8,411 nt of DNA from Actinomycetes bacterium (GTDB lineage: Bacteria > Actinomycetota > Actinomycetes > Actinomycetales > Actinomycetaceae), in NCBI GenBank assembly GCA_023426345.1, contig JAFAAX010000077.1, forward strand, positions 1-8,411, in the 5' to 3' direction. Made by a program: the position numbers and the translations under genes. The notes beneath the pieces are model-generated. The model was not told the origin of the DNA and searched no databases. It saw nothing but the letters and a program-made list of their open reading frames with translations. Position 1 is the stretch's first letter. Every line of letters begins with the position of its first letter. This document shows positions 1 through 5,966 of this stretch, piece after piece.

Positions 1-93
1 ACCATGATGGAAGGACGCGCCACCACCAACTGGAAGCAGGCCCTCGCCCAACTCGCAGTCGCCTACCCCGACCGCATCAACCCCTACCTCTGA
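1..93 (+). CDS. Transposase, C-terminal end (IS256-like), partial at left edge
   Basis: Only the last 30 codons are in the window, read from base 1 to the TGA at 91-93. The tail has the pattern NWKQALAQLAV...DRINPYL. This resembles the C-terminus of IS256-family (MULE-type) DDE transposases, where a Trp-x-x-Ala-Leu-x-Gln-Leu-Ala segment is followed by a short stretch and Asp-Arg. The catalytic residues lie outside the window, so I cannot tell whether the enzyme is intact. The likely terminal repeat just downstream supports an insertion-sequence origin. Family assignment is recognition of a short tail only; another transposase family is possible. Confidence 0.55.
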   Translation, partial: TMMEGRATTNWKQALAQLAVAYPDRINPYL

Positions 94-127
94 AAACCAC
101 CCCACACACAGTTCAGTTGACAGGCTC
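1..127 (+). mobile_element. Right end of an IS256-like insertion sequence
   Basis: The transposase tail (stop at 93) is followed by a short non-coding stretch that reads, on the minus strand from 127 inward, GAGCCTGTCAACTGAACTGT. This gag-cctgtca...tgtgt type of end is what I would expect of an IS256-family terminal inverted repeat, so I place the element boundary near 127. The left end and any target duplication are outside the window, so the boundary is inferred from family resemblance alone. The element transcribes toward the 3' end of comEC (convergent). Confidence 0.45.
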
Positions 128-135
128 GTGATGCA

Positions 136-192
136 CGGGAGCGCGTCGCCTTCTTGATGGTGTGGTAACCGATCAAGTGTGTCGCGCTCCCG
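136..192. terminator. Long imperfect inverted repeat, possible bidirectional terminator
   Basis: The outer arms pair perfectly: 136-145 (CGGGAGCGCG) with 183-192 (CGCGCTCCCG). An inner stem pairs 153-161 (CTTGATGGT) with 168-177 (ACCGATCAAG), with one bulged base. The structure lies between the convergent transposase and comEC genes, which fits a shared terminator. There is no T-run on either strand, so Rho-independent function is uncertain. The comEC stop codon (173-175) and its last codons lie inside the hairpin. Confidence 0.45.
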
Positions 193-2368
193 CCTCGTCC
201 ACACGGATTGCCGCGCGCGAGCCGGGGGCGTTGCACTTCAGTTCAGAACTCGGGCCCGAGCCGGACCGGGGAAACGATGTCCGGAACGTCGAGAAGTCGT
301 CTCCATAGGCCTCGACTTGCACCATCACATGATCGACGACGCGGCGGGCCCTCCGTCGATCTCCATTCATCGAGACCGCATCCGGGTCTCGCCAGGCGAG
401 CATCGTCGCCCGCCGGACGTCCTCCAGCGTCCAGGACGGAGGGAACTCCGTCTTCCCGACCCACCCTTTCCCCGATCGATGTCCGCCCCTGAGGTGGGCC
501 GTGCCGTCAGACGCCACAACGACCCGCCCGTCCCATGTCTTGCGCCAGTCCTCCTCGCTCCAGCGCGGGTCGCCGTCCGCCGAACCCGGGACGGGCGCAC
601 TCCGACCGGGCGGCCCGCCGGTCCCTCCACCGGCGCCGGGTGCCGGCCCGCCCGCGGGCCGCGAAAGGAGTGGGCCGAGGCGTCGGGCCATCCGGATCAC
701 CGACGCGAGCAGCATGCCCGCAGTGACCAGCAGGACGGCGCCCACCGACCCGCCCGGCCAGGGAAGCCGCGCGCCGGGCCACGCGGAGACCGTCAGGCCG
801 GCGCCGGCGATCCAGCCGGTGAAGACCCCGGACACAACGGCCAGTGCATGGCCCCCGTCCGGCCACCAGGGGGCGGTCACGGCCGCCGCCAGACCGAGGA
901 GCGAGGCGGGCGCGACGGCCGGAGCGGCCGCGATGTTCGCCAGGACGCCCCACGTCGGCAGCCACGGGTTGAGCAGCAGCAGAACGGGCGCCACCAGGAT
1001 CTGCGCGGCGATCGGGATCGCCGCCGCATCGAGGATGCGACGCGCCGCGCGCCCGGCGAGCGTGTCGGCGCGGAGGGACTCCCGGGCCCATCGGCTCCAC
1101 GCGGCAGCCGGACCGATGACGCCCCACGTCGCCAGGACGGACAAGGCGAAGCCGAACGACCGCGCCGACCACGGATCGACCAGCAGGATCGCCACCGCGA
1201 CCGCGCACAGCGCCGCCTGGGCCTGGCCCGGTCGCCGCGTGAGCAGCCCGCCGACGCCCACTCCGGCCGTCGCGACGGAACGCACGACGGACGGCTCCGG
1301 GCCGACGACGGCCACCAGCGCGGCCATCACCGCGAGGGACGCCAGGGCCCTCCCGCGTCCGCGCCCGGGCACCACGGCGACGACGACCCCGAGGAGGATC
1401 GCGACGTGGGAGCCGGACACGGCTGTCAGATGCGTGAGGGAGGCCGTGCGCATCGCCTCGCCGAGGTCGTCCGGCATCGCGCGGTCGTCGCCCACGGCCA
1501 TGCCCGGGACCAAGGCGCGCGCCTGGTCGGGCAGTCCGCGGACGGCGTCCACCAGATCGGCGCGGACCCCTCGCACGGCGCCGCGCCATCCTCCCGGACG
1601 GCTGAGGAGCCGCGGATCGTCGGCGCGCAGAGTGCCGGCGAACGGCGGGTCGGAACGGAAGGAGACGTCCGGCGCCCCGCTCACGCGGACGATGTCGCCG
1701 CGCGCCAGATGCTCCCATCCGGTCCCCTGGGCGAGCATCCGAACGCGGCTCGGCAGCGGTTCCGCCGCCGGCGCGGACCCTGCGAGGGCGTCCGCGGTGG
1801 GATCGGAGCCGGCAAGCGCTGAGGCAGCGGGATCGGAGCTAGAAGAGAGGGACGCAGCGATGCCGGTGGAGCGGCCCGGACCCGAGACGGTCGAGACGGT
1901 GAGGATCCGCACCTCGGCGGAGCGCCGGTCGCCCGCCCACCGGGTTCGCACCGGCGCGGGATCGTCGAGGAGCTCGGCCGTGACGGTCAATCGCGTGGCC
2001 CCCTGGTCGATGAGCCGCATCGTCGGATCGCGGGTGTGGGCGGTCATCGCCGCCGTGCCGCTCAACAGGGCGCAGGCGCTGGCGACCGCGGCGAGCGCGA
2101 TGCCCCACCTCAGCGATCCACCCGGAGTGCGGGCATGCGCCCCTCTGCGCCCAGAGCGGTCCCGTCGCTCGCGGGCCCACCAGGTCACGAGTGCGCCGGC
2201 GACCGCCAGGAGCACCGCCGCGCCGGCGAGCAGCAACGCGGGAGGCAGGCCGGGTCGCGTCGACATCCACGCCCCGGCCCACACCGCGGCCATCGCCGGG
2301 ACCAGCCGCCGGTCCGCCATGACCGGCGCAACCCGATCCGCGGCTGCCCGCCCAGGCTCGCCGCTCAT
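173..2368 (-). CDS. comEC: ComEC/Rec2-family DNA uptake channel with C-terminal EndoU-like domain
   Basis: ComEC is the inner-membrane channel that carries one DNA strand into the cell during transformation. Residues 15-112 hold N-terminal membrane segments. Residues 125-255 form the ComEC N-terminal (DUF4131, OB-like) region, with an Ala/Ser repeat insert. Residues 280-560 are the polytopic competence domain, with the family signature HLTAVSGSHVAIL at 313-325; the last membrane segment is about 542-558. The usual metallo-beta-lactamase domain is absent. Instead a Gly/Pro linker (569-598) leads to an EndoU-like domain (598-703) and a poorly coding tail. I chose the ATG at 2368 because it overlaps the comEA stop as ATGA and has a G-rich stretch upstream; a GTG two codons earlier (2374) is possible. 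Translational coupling to comEA is likely. The channel call is firm; the function of the C-terminal domain is inference. Confidence 0.9.
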   Translation of the reverse strand: MSGEPGRAAADRVAPVMADRRLVPAMAAVWAGAWMSTRPGLPPALLLAGAAVLLAVAGALVTWWARERRDRSGRRGAHARTPGGSLRWGIALAAVASACALLSGTAAMTAHTRDPTMRLIDQGATRLTVTAELLDDPAPVRTRWAGDRRSAEVRILTVSTVSGPGRSTGIAASLSSSSDPAASALAGSDPTADALAGSAPAAEPLPSRVRMLAQGTGWEHLARGDIVRVSGAPDVSFRSDPPFAGTLRADDPRLLSRPGGWRGAVRGVRADLVDAVRGLPDQARALVPGMAVGDDRAMPDDLGEAMRTASLTHLTAVSGSHVAILLGVVVAVVPGRGRGRALASLAVMAALVAVVGPEPSVVRSVATAGVGVGGLLTRRPGQAQAALCAVAVAILLVDPWSARSFGFALSVLATWGVIGPAAAWSRWARESLRADTLAGRAARRILDAAAIPIAAQILVAPVLLLLNPWLPTWGVLANIAAAPAVAPASLLGLAAAVTAPWWPDGGHALAVVSGVFTGWIAGAGLTVSAWPGARLPWPGGSVGAVLLVTAGMLLASVIRMARRLGPLLSRPAGGPAPGAGGGTGGPPGRSAPVPGSADGDPRWSEEDWRKTWDGRVVVASDGTAHLRGGHRSGKGWVGKTEFPPSWTLEDVRRATMLAWRDPDAVSMNGDRRRARRVVDHVMVQVEAYGDDFSTFRTSFPRSGSGPSSELKCNAPGSRAAIRVDEAGARHT
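260..577 (-). other. EndoU/BECR-type toxin nuclease-like domain at the end of ComEC
   Basis: This part of comEC encodes residues 598-703. The visible pattern is H-x4-GHRSG (H625, H630), then GKTEFPPSW (K639, W646), a helix-like stretch, alternating hydrophobics in VDHVMVQVEAY, and FRTSFP at the end (T697). Bacterial EndoU RNases (Pfam PF14436), found as the tips of polymorphic and contact-dependent toxins, typically show two His, a Lys-x-x-Phe-Pro-x-x-Trp segment and a final Thr-x-(Tyr/Phe)-Pro, so the order and spacing fit. The match is from memory of the family pattern, not an alignment, and activity is unproven. About 20 of 90 codons here end in A or T, against about 3 of 40 sampled in the channel core. 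Confidence 0.55.
1782..1841 (-). repeat. Two 30-base tandem units in comEC coding a 10-residue repeat
   Basis: Units at 1782-1811 and 1812-1841 share an identical 11-base core, GGGATCGGAGC, at 1799-1809 and 1829-1839. They encode SDPAASALAG and SDPTADALAG, followed by a degenerate third unit (SAPAAEPL). The repeat lies in the N-terminal OB-like region of ComEC and looks like an in-frame slippage expansion forming a flexible loop. Confidence 0.7.
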
Positions 2369-3198
2369 CCGCACACCCCCGTCCCGATCCTCGCGACGAG
2401 CGCAGGTCCGATGCCGGGGACCTCGTCGAGTTGCTCCGCGGAGTCGATGCGCCCCACCTGCTCGCGGTAGGCCAGGATCCGGCCCGCGAGCGCCGGCCCC
2501 ACCCCATCGAGGGTCTCCAATCGCGCTTGGTCAGCGGTGTTGAGGTCGACGCAGGAGGAGCCTCCGCCTCCCATCTGATCACCAGCGCCGGCGGCACCGG
2601 CGTCGGTCGAAGCCGCGCCGCCCGCGCCGGCGGGGGCCTCCCCGAGTCGCCAGAGCACGATGTGCTCGCCGTCGGCGAGGATCCGCGCCATGTTGACGGC
2701 GCTCAGGTCTGCGTCGGGGAGGACGCCGCCCGCAGCGGCCACGGCATCGACCACGCGGGACCCGGCGGGCAACTCGACGACGCCGGGCGCGCCGACCTGG
2801 CCGGTGACGTACACGATGACGCTGCGATCCGACTCCGCGCCGCCGTCGGTCCCGCCGCTGAGCCCTGCCCCGCCGCCCGGCAGAGCGCCGCTCTCCGAGA
2901 AGGCCGCCGCGCCGCCGCCCGATGGCGCCGAGTCGGCGGCAGCGCCGCCCTCGTCACCGGAAAGGGAATCGGACAGCGCGACGGACCCGCCCGCGTCCTC
3001 GAGTCCGGGACCCGACAGGCTCCGCCACACCGACAACCCGGCGAGCAGCGCGAGGACCGCGACCAGGGCGACGACGGTCCCCGGCCCGGGCAGCACCCGG
3101 GTCTGCGGCCGTTCCACGGGGTCGCCGCGCTCGCGCGCCGCGCCGTCGTAGACGGCCTCGGTCAGTCGGCGCATGCGGCGCCGGCGCAAGGAGTCCAC
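2365..3198 (-). CDS. comEA: ComEA, membrane-anchored DNA receptor for transformation
   Basis: ComEA binds incoming double-stranded DNA outside the membrane and hands it to ComEC. The protein (277 aa from the GTG at 3198) has a basic cytoplasmic N-terminus, one membrane segment at about 40-58, and a Gly/Ser/Ala-rich spacer (65-123). An SLBB domain follows (about 127-184, starting VIVYVTGQV), then a second Gly/Ala linker and a tandem helix-hairpin-helix DNA-binding domain (216-274; LDGVGPALAGRIL and VPGIGPALVARI). The only two cysteines, C216 and C276, flank this last domain. The start is uncertain: a GGAG lies only one base before the GTG and would sit better before a TTG at 3189; an ATG at 3174 is a third option. 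The gene ends in an ATGA overlap with comEC. Domain order is standard for the family, so identity is firm. Confidence 0.93.
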   Translation of the reverse strand: MDSLRRRRMRRLTEAVYDGAARERGDPVERPQTRVLPGPGTVVALVAVLALLAGLSVWRSLSGPGLEDAGGSVALSDSLSGDEGGAAADSAPSGGGAAAFSESGALPGGGAGLSGGTDGGAESDRSVIVYVTGQVGAPGVVELPAGSRVVDAVAAAGGVLPDADLSAVNMARILADGEHIVLWRLGEAPAGAGGAASTDAGAAGAGDQMGGGGSSCVDLNTADQARLETLDGVGPALAGRILAYREQVGRIDSAEQLDEVPGIGPALVARIGTGVCG

Positions 3199-3221
3199 GC
3201 TCCGACGCTAGGCGCGGCCTC

Positions 3222-3245
3222 TGACCGCGTGCCTCACGCGGCTCA
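3222..3245 (-). terminator. GC-rich hairpin between the hydratase fusion gene and comEA
   Basis: CCGCGTG (3225-3231) pairs with CACGCGG (3235-3241) around a 3-base loop. The stem extends by TGA/TCA (3222-3224 with 3243-3245) after one bulged C. It lies about 70 bases past the stop of the minus-strand upstream gene and 24 bases before the comEA start. It could end transcription of the upstream gene or form leader structure for comEA. No T-run follows, so its role is uncertain. Confidence 0.4.
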
Positions 3246-3315
3246 CCCGGCTGTGGACGGGTTCAACCCCGACGCCCGCGTTGTGGGCACGCCGATCCCT
3301 GTGGACCGCCGCCTG

Positions 3316-5850
3316 TCAGGACGCGCCCGGTCCGCTGGCGCCCGGGGAGCGGCCGCCGCCGGATCCCCGCGCGAGGACGCCCCGCGCGACCGCCAGCGGC
3401 ATCAGCCCGTCCGGCTGCACGGGCGAGGCCCACAGCCCGCCGTCGACGGCCCGGTCCGTGAGGAACGACGCCGACCCGGCCGTCGCCTCCGGGTGCGCGA
3501 GGTCCCAGGCCAGCAGGACGGCCACGAGGGCGGCCGCCGTCTCGGCGTCCTCCGGATGGACGCCCAGGGCCGGCAGGCCGGCATAGGCCCGGCGCAGGGC
3601 CGCCGCGTCCAGGACCGATCGGGTTCTGGCCATGGGGGCCACCGTGAAGGACACGGTGCGGCCGCGGTCGCGCTCGACGGTGGCCCGCCAGCGCCCGATG
3701 CGCTTGGCCGCCGCGTAGTTGGGGCCCTGGAAGCCGACCAGGCCGTCGGCCAGCCCACCGCCGGGCATCGTGCGCCGCGCCGCTGGCACGCGCTGCGCGA
3801 CGGCCCACGCGCGCTCAACGGCGGTGGCGTCCCGCGGCGCCGGCTCCTCGTCCCCGAGCAGGTAAACGTCCGTCGGCGTGCCGTACCAGGCGAGCGCCGC
3901 GTCCCCGCGGGCCCCGCACACGAGACGCCCCACCGTGTCCGCGCCCAGTTCCGCCTCCAGGAAACGCGCTCCGGGGGCGTACAGCGTATCGACGAGGGCG
4001 ACCCTGCCCGGCAGACCCGCGATCCATCGCGCCACGGCGCCCGGATCGGCCACGACATCGCCGGCCTCCGGTGGCGCCAGCCACAGCCTGCCGGGAGCGC
4101 GGCGGGCGGTCTCCACCAGCCGGGCGGTGCGCGCAGACCCCTCTCGGCTCACGGCGGCCACGTCGGCTCCCCCTCGCAGCAGCCAGGGTGCTGGGGACAG
4201 CTCGGCGCCCGCGCCCAGGCAGACGATCGTCCACCCGTCCAGGCGCAGCAGGTCGGGGTCCGCCGCCAGGTCGGCGACGGCGTCCACCGCGGACATGCGC
4301 ATCCGGCCCTGGCCCGCGCGGGCGCGCAGCGCGTCCAGCAGGTCGGCGCCGCTGCGGAGCCGGCCGTCGAGTGGGATCTCCAGACGCCGAGGCGCGGCAG
4401 CTGTCCCGGAGTCGCCCTCGTCGATGAGGATCCCGGGACCGACAGGGCCGGACAACGCGGCTTCCCCCAGGGGCGCGCCGGAAGACAACCGGACAGTGGA
4501 CTCCAGGAACGCCAGGCCATCGGCCGCCGCCCGGCTGCCCCGTTGGGGCGCGTCGAAGGCGCTGAGCAGCGCGAAAGCGGACCGGTAGCGCTGGCGCCAG
4601 GGATCAGCGGCCCGCACCTGCGCGGCGGCGTCGGGCGCGACGCCGGCCAGCGCCGCGGCGGCCATCCCCTGGGAGACCGGCGTCGAGCGCATCCTGCCCT
4701 GGTCGTCGCGCGGCAGGACCACCGCGGGCGCGACGGGGCGCGCAGCGGCGGCGGGCCGGTCGACGTGGAGATGGACGAGGTCGTGTCCGGTCCGCGTCGA
4801 CAGGACGGCCAGGTCATCCCGGCCGAGGTCCACCAGCTCGACCTCGGCGGGGACCAGCACGGGCGAGCGGAAGTGCGCGGCGACCGACACCGGCTGCGAG
4901 CCGTCGAGACCGAGGGCCCCGGCGGCCCAGGCGTCCACCGCGGCGCCGTGCAGGATCGGGCGGCGGTAGCCGAACAGCCGGGCCATCAGGCGGGACACGT
5001 GGATCGGGTTGATGTCGCCCGTGCGGCCGGCCCAGGCACGGGCGTCGCGAGCCGTGAAGCGCCGGCGGGCGATGACGGGACGGGGGCCGACATCGAGGAC
5101 GCCCGCGGGCGTGACGCCCCGTTCGACGCGCAGATCGGGGGCGAGCGGCGCCCCCGGAACGTCCCCGACGACGAGGTCGGGCCCGGTGGCGCCGCGCGCG
5201 AGGTAGCGGGTCCGCTCCTCGTAGACGGGCTCCCCGATGCCTGCCGATGCGTTGCCGGGGGGCGGCTCCCGATCGTCGTCCGGCGCCCCGTCGATTGCCG
5301 CAAGCCCGGGACGCGAGAGCGTGAGCAGCGTCCAGACCTCGGTGCCCGACGCCGAGCGCCGCCACCCGGTCACGCGGCCGCGGAAACGGAGGGGGACGGA
5401 GCGCTCCACTCCGGGCGGGGCGGACAGCGGACCGTCAGCTGCGGCGCCATCGGGCGCGGATCCACTGATCGGGTGGAACAGGCGCCAGGACTGGTCGGTG
5501 ATGACCAGGCCCAGGACCGAGGCCGGGACCTGGGGCGCGGCCAGCAGCTCGACGGTCGCAGGGAAGCACGCGGCGTGCAGGACCGCCGGTGTGAGCGCCG
5601 GTGCGGCGCCCGACGTCGACTGACCAGAGTCGGGGGCGCAGCCGGGGCCTCCGCGCTCCGCGTCCGCCGCATCGGCCGAGACCTTGAGGCCGCGCTCGAG
5701 GTGGGGCAGCGCCGGCCGGCGGGGACCGCCGGCCCCGCCCTCGTCATCGGGATGCCGGCCCGCGGAGCGCGCCCCGCCGGAGGCCCGCGCCCAGCGGAAG
5801 ACCTCATCGCGGAGCACGCGGGTGAGCAGGGACAGTCGAGCGCTCGTCAT
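3316..5850 (-). CDS. Double-hotdog MaoC/HtdX-like hydratase fused to a divergent SDR domain
   Basis: The product has 844 aa. Residues 88-215 look like the degenerate first half of a double-hotdog hydratase. Residues 258-365 are a MaoC hotdog domain with the full (R)-hydratase motif GDINPIH at 278-284 (catalytic D279 and H284), followed by PILHG. This family hydrates or dehydrates 2-enoyl/3-hydroxyacyl thioesters. Residues 538-740 resemble an SDR: a strand and Gly turn (VCLGAGAELSP, 543-552), a catalytic-type YAAAK (Y712, K716) preceded by GFQGPN, then VAPMARTRS. The usual TGxxxGIG, NNAG and a clear catalytic Ser are not recognisable, so reductase activity is doubtful. In mycobacteria HtdX and the SDR FabG4 are separate neighbours, so this looks like a fused counterpart. 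The ATG at 5850 has GAGGA upstream. The hydratase call is good; substrate and pathway (acyl-CoA or acyl-ACP) are inferred. Confidence 0.75.
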   Translation of the reverse strand: MTSARLSLLTRVLRDEVFRWARASGGARSAGRHPDDEGGAGGPRRPALPHLERGLKVSADAADAERGGPGCAPDSGQSTSGAAPALTPAVLHAACFPATVELLAAPQVPASVLGLVITDQSWRLFHPISGSAPDGAAADGPLSAPPGVERSVPLRFRGRVTGWRRSASGTEVWTLLTLSRPGLAAIDGAPDDDREPPPGNASAGIGEPVYEERTRYLARGATGPDLVVGDVPGAPLAPDLRVERGVTPAGVLDVGPRPVIARRRFTARDARAWAGRTGDINPIHVSRLMARLFGYRRPILHGAAVDAWAAGALGLDGSQPVSVAAHFRSPVLVPAEVELVDLGRDDLAVLSTRTGHDLVHLHVDRPAAAARPVAPAVVLPRDDQGRMRSTPVSQGMAAAALAGVAPDAAAQVRAADPWRQRYRSAFALLSAFDAPQRGSRAAADGLAFLESTVRLSSGAPLGEAALSGPVGPGILIDEGDSGTAAAPRRLEIPLDGRLRSGADLLDALRARAGQGRMRMSAVDAVADLAADPDLLRLDGWTIVCLGAGAELSPAPWLLRGGADVAAVSREGSARTARLVETARRAPGRLWLAPPEAGDVVADPGAVARWIAGLPGRVALVDTLYAPGARFLEAELGADTVGRLVCGARGDAALAWYGTPTDVYLLGDEEPAPRDATAVERAWAVAQRVPAARRTMPGGGLADGLVGFQGPNYAAAKRIGRWRATVERDRGRTVSFTVAPMARTRSVLDAAALRRAYAGLPALGVHPEDAETAAALVAVLLAWDLAHPEATAGSASFLTDRAVDGGLWASPVQPDGLMPLAVARGVLARGSGGGRSPGASGPGAS

Positions 5851-5926
5851 GCCTCCATCCTCGCCCGCCGATGGCGCCGGCGCCTCGCGGCGCCCCGGCC
5901 TCTCGGCGGAGGCACGCCGGCGCCGA

Positions 5927-5932
5927 TACGCT
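5927..5932 (+). promoter_or_regulatory. Probable -10 box of proC
   Basis: TACGCT, preceded by CGA, fits the actinobacterial TAnnnT -10 element and would start transcription near 5939, giving a leader of about 28 bases that contains the proC ribosome site. No recognisable -35 is present at the expected distance. Confidence 0.45.
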
Positions 5933-5952
5933 GAGGGCGTCTGGAACGGATC

Positions 5953-5960
5953 GAGGGAGG
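5953..5960 (+). promoter_or_regulatory. Strong proC ribosome binding site that decides the start
   Basis: GAGGGAGG lies six bases before the ATG at 5967. It selects that codon over the in-frame ATG at 5871, and the resulting N-terminus begins directly with the Rossmann strand expected of ProC. Confidence 0.85.
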
Positions 5961-5966
5961 CGTCTG

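Larger units (their letters stand above)
5851..5966. promoter_or_regulatory. Divergent intergenic region between the hydratase fusion gene and proC
   Basis: This 116-base spacer must hold the promoters of both flanking genes. It carries the palindrome GGCGCCGGCGCC (5873-5884) and a second copy of its core CGCCGGCGCC at 5915-5924, 40 bases later. Such repeats could be operator-like or simply GC-rich chance. On the minus strand I see a GAGGA-type ribosome site close to the 5850 start but no convincing -10 box. A proC-frame ATG at 5871 exists but lacks a ribosome site. Confidence 0.45.

Noticed and set aside
109..246. CAGTTCAG repeated at 109-116 and 239-246, considered as a target-site duplication
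   Set aside because: The first copy lies inside the probable insertion-sequence end and the second inside comEC, so they do not flank the element; likely chance.
249..260. 12-base palindrome CTCGGGCCCGAG considered as an operator or attachment site
   Set aside because: It lies within the comEC coding region, is pure GC-type sequence and has no partner copy or other site features.
501..2543. Long plus-strand open frame opposite comEC and comEA (680 codons)
   Set aside because: It is Arg/Ala/Pro/Ser-rich with no recognisable domain and overlaps two well-identified minus-strand genes; a typical GC-rich antisense shadow.
2431..5934. Very long plus-strand open frame (1167 codons) across comEA and the hydratase fusion
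   Set aside because: The composition is low complexity, it crosses two genes and an intergenic spacer, and the minus-strand frames carry clear catalytic motifs.
5871..5966. N-terminal extension of proC from the ATG at 5871
   Set aside because: There is no ribosome site at 5871, the added residues are Arg/Ala-rich, and a strong GAGGGAGG precedes 5967, where the Rossmann motif begins.
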